Positions 35,679-43,328 of a stretch of 64,000 nt of DNA are shown in pieces. Source of the stretch: Rhizobium acidisoli (lineage in GTDB: Bacteria > Pseudomonadota > Alphaproteobacteria > Rhizobiales > Rhizobiaceae); the NCBI RefSeq assembly GCF_002531755.2, contig NZ_CP035001.1, forward strand, positions 62,001 to 126,000, in the 5' to 3' direction. Made by a program: the position numbers and the translations under genes. How positions within the stretch are numbered: position 1 is the first letter of the stretch; each line of letters begins with the position of its first letter. Under the pieces are notes generated by a model that worked only from the letters and a program-made list of their open reading frames with translations, was not told the origin of the DNA and made no database searches.

Positions 35679-36593
35679 TCACGGCATCTGAGCCCCGCTG
35701 ACGGCGACATAGACTGAATAGATCGAACGCGTCGCCGCGATGAATAGCCGGTTGCGCTTGGGACCACCGAAGGTGAGGTTAGCGACGGTTTGCGGCACGC
35801 GGATCTTGCCGATTAGTTTGCCGGCCGGATCGAAGCAATGCACGCCATCACCAGCGCTCGACCAGAGGTGTCCGTTCACGTCGGTGCGGATGCCGTCCGG
35901 AATGCCGCTGTCGATCAGGCAGAAGACGCGGCCGTTTTCAAGCCTGAGGCCGTCGACCACGTCGAAAGCTCTTATATGGCGCGGCAGGCTTTCATCATGG
36001 CTTGCCGCCGAATCCGCCACGTAAAGAATGCTCTCGTCGGGGGAGAAGGCCAAGCCATTCGGCTGGATGAAATCGGTGACGACAGCCGCAAGCCCCCCGG
36101 TCGCCGGATCGAGCCGGTAGACGTTGCGGGTCGGCTGCTCCGGCACGGCGCGATAGCCTTCATAATCCGACATGATGCCGTAGGTGGGATCGGTGAACCA
36201 GATCGTGCCGTCGGATTTCACCACCACGTCGTTCGGCGAATTGAGCCTGACGCCTTCGAAACGATCGGCGAGCACAGTGATCGAGCCGTCGATCTCGGTG
36301 CGTGTGACGCGGCGCATCCCGTGTTCGCAGGAGATCAGCCGTCCCTGCCGGTCGCGCGTGTGGCCATTGGCGAAGTTCGAGGGTTGCCGATAGACGGAGA
36401 CGCCGCTCTCCGGCGTCCATCGCAGCATGCGCTGATTGGGAATGTCGCTCCAGAGCAGCTGGTTCGCATCGTTGAACCAGACGGGACCCTCCGCCCAGCG
36501 GCAGCCGGAATAGAGTTCATCGAGGCCGGCACTAGTTACGATCAACTGCCGGAAGCGCGGGTCGTGGATTTCGTAAATGCTGGCCTCGGCCAT
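35679..36593 (-). CDS. SMP-30/gluconolactonase-family lactonase
   Basis: This is a 304-residue six-bladed beta-propeller. The metal ligands of the family are seen in WAEGPVWF (Glu35), RLNSPNDVVV (Asn) and PDGIRTDVNGHLW (Asp). Motifs such as WFTDPTYG and NGLAFSPDESILYVAD are typical. Family members hydrolyse sugar lactones to sugar acids. It is the last gene of the CUT2 operon and follows the permease at 36608 by 14 bases. This suggests that the imported sugar is oxidised to a lactone. No signal peptide is present, so it acts in the cytoplasm. Confidence 0.88.
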   Translation of the reverse strand: MAEASIYEIHDPRFRQLIVTSAGLDELYSGCRWAEGPVWFNDANQLLWSDIPNQRMLRWTPESGVSVYRQPSNFANGHTRDRQGRLISCEHGMRRVTRTEIDGSITVLADRFEGVRLNSPNDVVVKSDGTIWFTDPTYGIMSDYEGYRAVPEQPTRNVYRLDPATGGLAAVVTDFIQPNGLAFSPDESILYVADSAASHDESLPRHIRAFDVVDGLRLENGRVFCLIDSGIPDGIRTDVNGHLWSSAGDGVHCFDPAGKLIGKIRVPQTVANLTFGGPKRNRLFIAATRSIYSVYVAVSGAQMP

Positions 36594-36607
36594 GGCGGTC
36601 TTTCCGT

Positions 36608-37558
36608 TTATCGCATGCCGGCCCGGCGGCCGCCGGCGAGCATGATGACGCTGATGATAATGAGGCCGGTCATGATGAGGCGGATGCCGGCGCCGACCCC
36701 ATAGGTGTTGAGCATCGAGACGACCAGGAACATGAAGAGCGATGCGCCCCAGATGCCCGGCACGTTGGAATCCCCGCCGGCGACCGCCGTGCCGCCGATC
36801 ACGACGACGGCGATCGACATCAAGAGATATTCCGAGCCCATGTTGAGCGCCGCGCCGCCGGAGAAACAGGCAAGCAGATAGCCTGCGAGCGAGGCGAGCA
36901 CGGCGCAGAACAGGTAAGTGACGAAGCGCGTGCCGTCGACCGGTATGCCCGCCATGCGCGCCGCCGGCATGCTCTGGCCGATCGCCGAGATCCAGCGCCC
37001 GTAGATCGTCTTCTCGAGCAGGAACCAGGCAAGCAGCGAGATCAAGAGTGCGACGATCGCCACATTCGGCACGCCGAGCGTGTTCGAGGTGGTGAACTCC
37101 GCAAGCATTCCCGGAGGCTTGATGCGCAATCCGCGGTTCGTCCAGATCGCGGCGGACTGGACGATGAAGCTCATCGACAGTGTGGCGATGATCGGCGGAA
37201 TGCGCAGGACCTTGATCAGCGCATAATTGCCGAGGCCGACGGCAAGCCCGATGACGACGGCAATGAGAAGACCGGGCAGGATCATGCCGTTTTCGACATT
37301 CATCAGCTTCAGCGCCACCGTGCCGGCGAGCGTCATGGTGGCGGGAACCGAGAGATCGATATTGCCGGGACCGAGCGTGATGACGAACATCTGGCCGAGG
37401 CCGACGATGACCGAGAAGGCCGCGAAGGTGAGGGCTGCCTGCGACAGGCCGAGCGTGCTGGCGCCGAGCGTCACCATGATCGTCAGGAACCAGACGGTGA
37501 GGGCGGCAAGCCACGACCAGATCCACGGTTTGCTGAAAAGACGAAGGACAGGAGTCAT
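36608..37558 (-). CDS. CUT2 sugar ABC transporter permease (RbsC-like)
   Basis: This 316-residue inner-membrane protein has eight to ten hydrophobic segments. It has the RbsC pattern VIVGLGQMFVITLGPGNIDLSV and IAVVVIGGTAVAGGDSNVPG. Its ATG overlaps the stop of the second permease (37555-37558, ATGA). The two permeases are different and probably form a heteromeric channel, whereas RbsC itself is a homodimer. Confidence 0.9.
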   Translation of the reverse strand: MTPVLRLFSKPWIWSWLAALTVWFLTIMVTLGASTLGLSQAALTFAAFSVIVGLGQMFVITLGPGNIDLSVPATMTLAGTVALKLMNVENGMILPGLLIAVVIGLAVGLGNYALIKVLRIPPIIATLSMSFIVQSAAIWTNRGLRIKPPGMLAEFTTSNTLGVPNVAIVALLISLLAWFLLEKTIYGRWISAIGQSMPAARMAGIPVDGTRFVTYLFCAVLASLAGYLLACFSGGAALNMGSEYLLMSIAVVVIGGTAVAGGDSNVPGIWGASLFMFLVVSMLNTYGVGAGIRLIMTGLIIISVIMLAGGRRAGMR

Positions 37559-38502
37559 CGGCGTTTCTCCCGCTTCTCCAGCCGGTTCAGCATCAGCCGA
37601 AGCGCGAGCACGACGATCAGGATCGCGCCCTGCGCCCCGATCTGCCAATCGGGCGAGATGCGCAGGAAGGAGAGGAACGAGCCGGCAAGCGTCAGCGTCA
37701 GCGCGCCGATGACGGCGCCGACAGGGGAGACGCGGCCGCCGATGAACTCGCCGCCGCCAAGGATGACGCCGGCGATCGACAGCAGCGTGTAGCGCAGCGC
37801 GATATTGGCATCGGCCGAGGTCGTCAGGCCGACGAGGGCGATGCCGGCAAGCACCGCAAACAGGCCGGCCAGGCCGTAGGCGCTGGCGCGCGCTGCGACG
37901 ATCGACCAGCCGGCGCGCTCGACCGAGCGCTGGTTGCCGCCGATGCCGCGGATCAGCACGCCGAGCGAGGAGCGCATGACGAGGAGATGGGCGACGGCAG
38001 CGATGACGATGCTGGCAACGATCGCCATCGGCACCAGTGGCGGCTTGACCGTCATCAACCAGCGCACCCAGTCCGGCGCCTGACCGCCGGGTGCCGGTAG
38101 CAACAGCACCGCAAGGCCGCCCCAAACGAAGCTCATGCCGAGGGTGACGACAATGGACGGCAGGTTGCGCAGATGGATGACGACACCGAGGGCCGCATAG
38201 GTGGCAATCGCGCCGGCAAGGATCAGGATGCCGATCAGGGGAGTATCCCGCAGAAAGGTTGCGGTGACGCAGGCGACGAAGCTGACGAAGGTGCCCATCG
38301 ACAGATCGAGATCGTTGACCGCCATCACCAGCATCTGGGCGATCGTCGCCAGCGCAATCGGCACAGCCAGATTGAACAGCAGGTTGAGCCCGACATAGCT
38401 CATGGCGCGCGGCTGCAGCCAGAAGACGGCGGCAAGCAGCAGCGTCAACGACAGAGCGGGGATCGCAAGACGCAAGGCGTCGGACGACAGCCGGAACGTC
38501 AT
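37555..38502 (-). CDS. CUT2 sugar ABC transporter permease (RbsC-like)
   Basis: This 315-residue inner-membrane protein has the family motifs ATIAQMLVMAVNDLDLSMGTFVSF and LLSIAGVILGGGEFIGGRVSPVG. It starts at 38502, overlapping the ATPase stop by four bases, and its own stop overlaps the next permease by four bases. All four genes from 39950 to 36608 are therefore translationally coupled or nearly so. Confidence 0.9.
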   Translation of the reverse strand: MTFRLSSDALRLAIPALSLTLLLAAVFWLQPRAMSYVGLNLLFNLAVPIALATIAQMLVMAVNDLDLSMGTFVSFVACVTATFLRDTPLIGILILAGAIATYAALGVVIHLRNLPSIVVTLGMSFVWGGLAVLLLPAPGGQAPDWVRWLMTVKPPLVPMAIVASIVIAAVAHLLVMRSSLGVLIRGIGGNQRSVERAGWSIVAARASAYGLAGLFAVLAGIALVGLTTSADANIALRYTLLSIAGVILGGGEFIGGRVSPVGAVIGALTLTLAGSFLSFLRISPDWQIGAQGAILIVVLALRLMLNRLEKREKRR

Positions 38503-39950
38503 GCGGCGACCCCCTCGAAGGATGCAGCGATGATATTCGTCTCGTTGACGGCGTCGCCAGCGAGTTCGGCGGTGATGCGGCCTTCGCGGAAGACGTAGAC
38601 ACGGTCGCAAAGGCGGACTTCGTCCATTTCGGTGGAATACCAGATGAAGGTGCGGCCGCGCGCCGCTTCGTCACGGATGATGGCGTAGACCTCCTGCTTG
38701 GTCCCGACGTCGACGCCGCGCATCGGATCGTCCATCAGGACGATCGGCGCGCGCGTTGAAAGCGCGCGGGCAAAGAGCACCTTCTGCTGATTGCCGCCGG
38801 ACAGCGACAGGATGCGGTTGGCCATATCGGGCGTGCGGATTTCGATCCGCCGCTTCCAGTCGGCGCCTTTCGTCTCTTCCTCGTTTGCGACGATGAGGCC
38901 TCGCCGCGACAGGTCACCGAGCGAGGCGATAGAGAAGTTGCGCAGGATGCTCCAGAGCTCGAAGACGCCGTTCAGGCGGCGGTCGCCGGCGACGAAGGTG
39001 ACGAGCGGATCGCGCTCAGGCAGCCAGTTGCCGGACTGGGCGGCATGCAGGGCAAGCAGCAATTCGGTCTGCCCGTGGCCGGCCAGTCCCGCCAGTGCGA
39101 TAATCTCGCCCTTGCGGGCGCTGAAGGGAAGGCCTTTCGTCTGATGGGACAGAACGAGCGGAGCGGCGGATTGGTCGCGCGTCGAGCGCTGCGCGGTCTC
39201 CTCCTTCGCAACGGTGCCCATCGCTTCGACGAGACCGTGATGGTCGAATCCATCGGCCGGACGCTCGGCAACGACGCGGCCGTCCTTCATGACGACGATG
39301 CGGTCGGAGGTTTCGAGAATTTCGTGCAGGATATGCGAGATGAAGATGACCGAGCCGCCGCCGGCGACGAAGCGGCGGACATGATCGAGCATCTGGCGGG
39401 CAAGGCTCGCATCGAGCGACGAGGTCGGCTCGTCGAGGATCACCAGCCGCGGCGCAACGCCGGCGTCGGAAAAGGCCATTGAAATCTCGACCATCTGCCG
39501 CTCGGCGATCGACAGATCGCCGACGGTGCGGCCGCTGTCGATGCCGTGGCCGGGAAAGACGGCATCGAGGCTCTTCTCGATGACCCCGGCCGCACGCCTG
39601 CGCCAGCCGAAGCCGCCGAGATGACGATGCATGATGCGAGTGTTCTCAACGATGGACAGGTTGGGGCAGAGCGAAAGCTCCTGGAAGACGCAGCGCACGC
39701 CGCGGGCCCGCGCCGCGTTGATGCCATAACGCTCCAGCCGCTCGCCGTCGCTTGCCACACTTCCTTCGTGCGGGGTGAGGCCGCCATTGATCACACTGAC
39801 GATCGTCGATTTGCCGGCGCCATTGTGGCCGACGAGCCCGACGCATTCGCCCGGCATGACGCGGAGCGTGACGCCGTCGAGCGCCCTGACGGCGCCGAAG
39901 CTCACCTTGGCGCCATCGACGGCGATCACCGCCTTCAAAACCTCATCCAT
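38499..39950 (-). CDS. CUT2 sugar ABC transporter ATP-binding protein (RbsA-like)
   Basis: This 483-residue protein has tandem nucleotide-binding domains. Domain 1 has Walker A GHNGAGKST at about 40-48, the signature-like LSIAERQMVEIS, and Walker B LVILDEPTSSLD. Domain 2 has the degenerate Walker A GLAGHGQTELL usual for RbsA-type proteins and a good signature, LSGGNQQKVLFARAL. It powers uptake by the two RbsC-like permeases. It is slightly shorter than the usual 500 residues, but I see no missing key motif. A hairpin (39981-40008) separates it from the binding-protein gene. Confidence 0.9.
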   Translation of the reverse strand: MDEVLKAVIAVDGAKVSFGAVRALDGVTLRVMPGECVGLVGHNGAGKSTIVSVINGGLTPHEGSVASDGERLERYGINAARARGVRCVFQELSLCPNLSIVENTRIMHRHLGGFGWRRRAAGVIEKSLDAVFPGHGIDSGRTVGDLSIAERQMVEISMAFSDAGVAPRLVILDEPTSSLDASLARQMLDHVRRFVAGGGSVIFISHILHEILETSDRIVVMKDGRVVAERPADGFDHHGLVEAMGTVAKEETAQRSTRDQSAAPLVLSHQTKGLPFSARKGEIIALAGLAGHGQTELLLALHAAQSGNWLPERDPLVTFVAGDRRLNGVFELWSILRNFSIASLGDLSRRGLIVANEEETKGADWKRRIEIRTPDMANRILSLSGGNQQKVLFARALSTRAPIVLMDDPMRGVDVGTKQEVYAIIRDEAARGRTFIWYSTEMDEVRLCDRVYVFREGRITAELAGDAVNETNIIAASFEGVAA

Positions 39951-39980
39951 CCTGCCCGCCAGATCCGCTTCACAAAGAAT

Positions 39981-40008
39981 GCCGCGCGGCCATGTGCGGC
40001 CGCGCGGC
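39981..40008 (-). other. Strong hairpin between binding-protein and ATPase genes
   Basis: Perfect 11-base arms GCCGCGCGGCC / GGCCGCGCGGC enclose a six-base loop, 14 bases after the binding-protein stop on the minus strand. There is no T-tract, so mRNA stabilisation or attenuation of the downstream genes is more likely than full termination. Confidence 0.6.
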
Positions 40009-40022
40009 AGTCGCCGGGAGAC

Positions 40023-41039
40023 TTACTTTGCCGACTCGATGACCTTGATGGCGTCTGCCTGCGTGTATTCCACGTTGGCGACGCCGCCGGCTTGGGTATT
40101 GGCGAGGTTCGTTTCGAGATTGTCCTGGTCGATGCGCAGGAAGGGCACCACGAGGTCCTTCTTGACCTCCTTGCCGTCGAGGATCTGCTGAGCGACCCAG
40201 AAGGCGAGCGTTGAGACGCCGGGCGCGATCGACACGGACATGGTCTCGTAGCCCTTGCCGTCCTTCTGCTCCTTCCACCACTTCAACTCGTCTTCGCGGT
40301 TGCCCATGATGATGGTCGGCATCTTCCGGTCAGTCGCCGCAATCGCCTGCGCGGCGCCATAACCGTCGCCGCCCTGCGTCACCACGCCGACGATGTCGGG
40401 CAGGCTCGGCAGGATGCCGGCAACCGCCTTTTGCGCCACGTCCTGCGCCCAGTCGCCGTGAACGGAGCCGACGACCTTGAACTGCGGGTACTGCTTGACG
40501 CCGTCGTGAATGCCCGCCGAGATCTCGTCATCGACGAAGACACCGGCAAGACCGCGGATCTCCAGCAGATTGCCACCTTCCGGGATTTTCTTCGACAAGT
40601 ACTCGACTTCGCTGCGGCCCATTTCCTTGAAGTTGACGGCGATGCGCCAGGCGCAAGGTTCGGTCACGATGCCGTCGAAGGACACCACGGTGATGCCGGC
40701 ATCGCAGGCTTCTTTGACCGCGCCGTTCAGTGCCGTCGGCGAGGCGGCGTTCAGCACGATGGCGTCATAGCCCTGCAGGATCATGTTCTGGATCTGCGCG
40801 GCCTGCTCCGTCGCCTGGTTCTCGGCGGTGGTGAAAGGGTCGGCTGCGGCAACGGTGCCGGCCTTCACGGCTTCACCCGTCACCTTTCCCCAACTTGTCA
40901 GCATGGCCTGGCGCCATGAGTTGCCGGCATAGTTGTTTGAAAGAGCGATTTTCTTGGCCGACGTATCGGCAAAGGCAGAAACGGGCATCGCGGCGCAAGC
41001 AATAGCGGCCGATGCCAGAAGCATCTTGCGGATTGTCAT
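40023..41039 (-). CDS. CUT2 sugar ABC transporter substrate-binding protein (RbsB-like)
   Basis: This is a 338-residue periplasmic protein with a Sec signal, MTIRKMLLASAAIACAAMPV and a cleavage site after SAFA. The mature protein has the type I periplasmic-binding fold: KKIALSNNYAGNSWRQAML, then QNMILQGYDAIVLNAASP. It is longer than ribose-binding protein. The divergent gene pair at 41319-43293 encodes a two-component system, which suggests that this operon is induced through phosphorelay. The substrate is unknown. Confidence 0.9.
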   Translation of the reverse strand: MTIRKMLLASAAIACAAMPVSAFADTSAKKIALSNNYAGNSWRQAMLTSWGKVTGEAVKAGTVAAADPFTTAENQATEQAAQIQNMILQGYDAIVLNAASPTALNGAVKEACDAGITVVSFDGIVTEPCAWRIAVNFKEMGRSEVEYLSKKIPEGGNLLEIRGLAGVFVDDEISAGIHDGVKQYPQFKVVGSVHGDWAQDVAQKAVAGILPSLPDIVGVVTQGGDGYGAAQAIAATDRKMPTIIMGNREDELKWWKEQKDGKGYETMSVSIAPGVSTLAFWVAQQILDGKEVKKDLVVPFLRIDQDNLETNLANTQAGGVANVEYTQADAIKVIESAK

Positions 41040-41318
41040 GTCTTCCTCCCTGATGATCGCGCCGGTCGGCGGATCGCTTCACTCCTGCCTGCCCAATCGG
41101 GGCCGAGTGAAAATTGTTCTTGCACTGAGCTTCCTCCTCTCAGTAAAGGCAGGATGCGGGAGATCGACCGCCCTGTACAGGGGCAAGGCAGCAAGTCGTT
41201 TGCGGGTTTTGCGCAATTAGCTGCGGGTTTACGCAAGACGGCGGCGCTTCCGCGGGCGCTTACTGCGAAGGGATCGCGGCGGGTTGAGGAGCCTGTGCCG
41301 TCTCGGGGAGGAACCACA

Positions 41319-42557
41319 ATGCTGCAACTCACACCGGCAGCGATGTTCGACCACTATCTCGGTATTTCCCGGCTGCTCGCGGGTCAGCTCGACTTCCGCT
41401 CGGCCATCCGTTCGGTTGCGGCCGAGGTCGCCCATATCATCCCGCACGACCACCTCGATGTCTGTGTGCTCCTGGAGGGCGGCAACTACCACACGGCCTA
41501 CGAGACGGGCATCGAGACCGCCTGGGGCGATCTGGCCGGCGCGCCGGTGGTCAACAGCCCGATCCGTTCGCTGCTCTGGGGCGAGGTGGACTTTCTGCTG
41601 GCGGAAGACGCGATGACGGACCCGCGTTTCCATTTCGAGGGTGCATTCAAGCGGCCGATCGTCGAGGAGTCGCTGAGAAGTCGTCTGCATGTGCCGATGA
41701 AGGTGCAGGGCACGATCATCGCGGCGCTCTCCTGTTCATCGCGAACGGCAGGCGTCTATACGATGGAGGATATCGAACGCGCCCGCATCATCGCCGACCT
41801 GCTGACGCCCTATTTCTTCGCGCTGCAGGCTGCCGAACAGGCGCAACGCTCGGCGATCGTCGAGGCCGAGGCCCGGGCCCGCGAGGAGGGGCTACGGCAG
41901 GGCGCGCTGAAGCTGACCGAGGCGCTGGAGCAGGAACGCCAGCGGATCGGCATGGACCTGCACGACCAGACGCTTGCCGACCTGACACGGCTCGCCCGCC
42001 GGATCGATCGGCTGTCGCGCAACGGCGAAGTGACGCCGGAGGCGCTGGAGCCGGTCTCGCGTTCGCTGCAGCATTGCATGCAGGATCTGCGGCAGATCAT
42101 TGAACAGGCAAAACCATCTGTGCTCCAGCTCTTCGGTCTCGCGCAGGCGATAGAGCACCATCTCGACCGATCGACCCGCGACACGGGATCGGCCATCGAA
42201 TGGGGTCTGGTCGACGAAACGCACGGCGCATTGGAGCGGCTGGAACCGACCGTCAGCGTCGCGCTGTTCCGGATCGCGCAGGAGGCGATCAACAATGCGG
42301 TGCGCCATGCCGCGCCGCTCGCCGTGACGGTGCGGCTCGAGGCCGACGAGGAACGGCTGTCGATCGAAATTTCCGACGATGGAACGGGGCTTGCCAAGGC
42401 ACGGGGACGGATCGGCGGCGGCATCGACAATATGAAGACCCGGGCGCGGCTGATCTCGGCGCGCTTCACCACCGGGCCCGGCCACAACAATCGCGGGACC
42501 GTGGTGCGCGTCGTGCTGCCGCTGACCCCGCACGACCCGGCAAGCGGGCCGGACTGA
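41319..42557 (+). CDS. Soluble GAF-domain histidine kinase (HisKA_3/NarX type)
   Basis: This 412-residue protein has no membrane segment. Residues 15-175 resemble a GAF sensor domain (HLDVCVLLEGGNYHTAYETG, LHVPMKVQGTIIAALSCSS). A coiled segment leads to the HisKA_3 motif, with phospho-acceptor His215 in GMDLHDQTLADLTRLARR. The ATPase domain keeps its N-box (AQEAINNAVRHA) and G-box (ISDDGTGLAKA, GGGIDNMKTRA). GGGGAGGA precedes the ATG at 41319. It is divergent from the CUT2 operon and 13 bases before its response regulator. A cytosolic ligand, perhaps the imported sugar or its metabolite, is the likely signal. Confidence 0.88.
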   Translation: MLQLTPAAMFDHYLGISRLLAGQLDFRSAIRSVAAEVAHIIPHDHLDVCVLLEGGNYHTAYETGIETAWGDLAGAPVVNSPIRSLLWGEVDFLLAEDAMTDPRFHFEGAFKRPIVEESLRSRLHVPMKVQGTIIAALSCSSRTAGVYTMEDIERARIIADLLTPYFFALQAAEQAQRSAIVEAEARAREEGLRQGALKLTEALEQERQRIGMDLHDQTLADLTRLARRIDRLSRNGEVTPEALEPVSRSLQHCMQDLRQIIEQAKPSVLQLFGLAQAIEHHLDRSTRDTGSAIEWGLVDETHGALERLEPTVSVALFRIAQEAINNAVRHAAPLAVTVRLEADEERLSIEISDDGTGLAKARGRIGGGIDNMKTRARLISARFTTGPGHNNRGTVVRVVLPLTPHDPASGPD

Positions 42558-42570
42558 GGAGAAACGCGCA

Positions 42571-43293
42571 ATGAAGGTTCTGATCGTCGAGGACGACCCG
42601 CTGCACCGCTCCTATCTGCACGAGGCGGTCAACGCCGCGCTGCCGGAATGCGACACGGTGATCGAGGCCGAGAACGGAACGGTCGGCGAGAAGCTCGCCC
42701 GCGACCACAAGTCGGCGCATATCGTCATGGACCTGCAGATGGCAAACCGCAACGGCATCGAGGCGGCGCGCACGATCTGGAAGGAGCGGCCGGAGACCCG
42801 GATCCTGTTCTGGTCGAATTATTCCGACGAAGCCTATGTGCGCGGCGTCTCGCGCATCGTGCCGGATGGCGCCGCCTACGGCTATGTGCTGAAATCCGCC
42901 TCGGACGAGCGGCTGAAGCTGGCATTGCGCTCGATCTTCATCGAGAGCCAGTGCGTCATCGACCGCGAGGTGCGCGGCCTGCAGCAGAAAAGCCTCGGCC
43001 AGACCAACGGTTTTACCGATTCCGAATACGAGATTCTCGTCGATATCGCGCTGGGGCTGACCGACAGGGCGATCGCCAAACGCCGGGGCCTGTCGCTGCG
43101 CAGCGTGCAGAACCGCCTGCAGCAGCTCTACGACAAGCTCGACGTCTACCAGAGCGCTGGCGACCACCATGAGGACGGCCGCTTCAACCTCCGCGCCCGC
43201 GCCGTCACCGTCGCTTTCCTGCGCAAGCTCTTGAACTATAGCGCGCTGGAGCGGGCCGAGGCCGAGCTGCAGGAGTGGCTCGACGGAAAGTAG
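42571..43293 (+). CDS. NarL/LuxR-family response regulator
   Basis: This is a 240-residue regulator. The receiver has the acidic pair Glu7/Asp8, phospho-acceptor Asp54 (IVMDLQM) and conserved Lys in YVLKSAS. The C-terminal LuxR helix-turn-helix lies at about 150-195 (GFTDSEYEILVDIALGLTDRAIAKRRGLSLRSVQNRL). A charged tail of 40 residues follows. It is co-transcribed with the kinase at 41319 and most likely activates the divergent sugar operon. Confidence 0.88.
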   Translation: MKVLIVEDDPLHRSYLHEAVNAALPECDTVIEAENGTVGEKLARDHKSAHIVMDLQMANRNGIEAARTIWKERPETRILFWSNYSDEAYVRGVSRIVPDGAAYGYVLKSASDERLKLALRSIFIESQCVIDREVRGLQQKSLGQTNGFTDSEYEILVDIALGLTDRAIAKRRGLSLRSVQNRLQQLYDKLDVYQSAGDHHEDGRFNLRARAVTVAFLRKLLNYSALERAEAELQEWLDGK

Positions 43294-43328
43294 TCGCGGC
43301 TTGAACAGCGACAATTCCGCCCCAAGGA

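Noticed and set aside
36594..37526. Upstream in-frame extension of the SMP-30 gene over the permease gene
   Set aside because: The extension reads as Arg/His-rich sequence antiparallel in character to a real permease frame; the conserved protein starts at the ATG at 36593.
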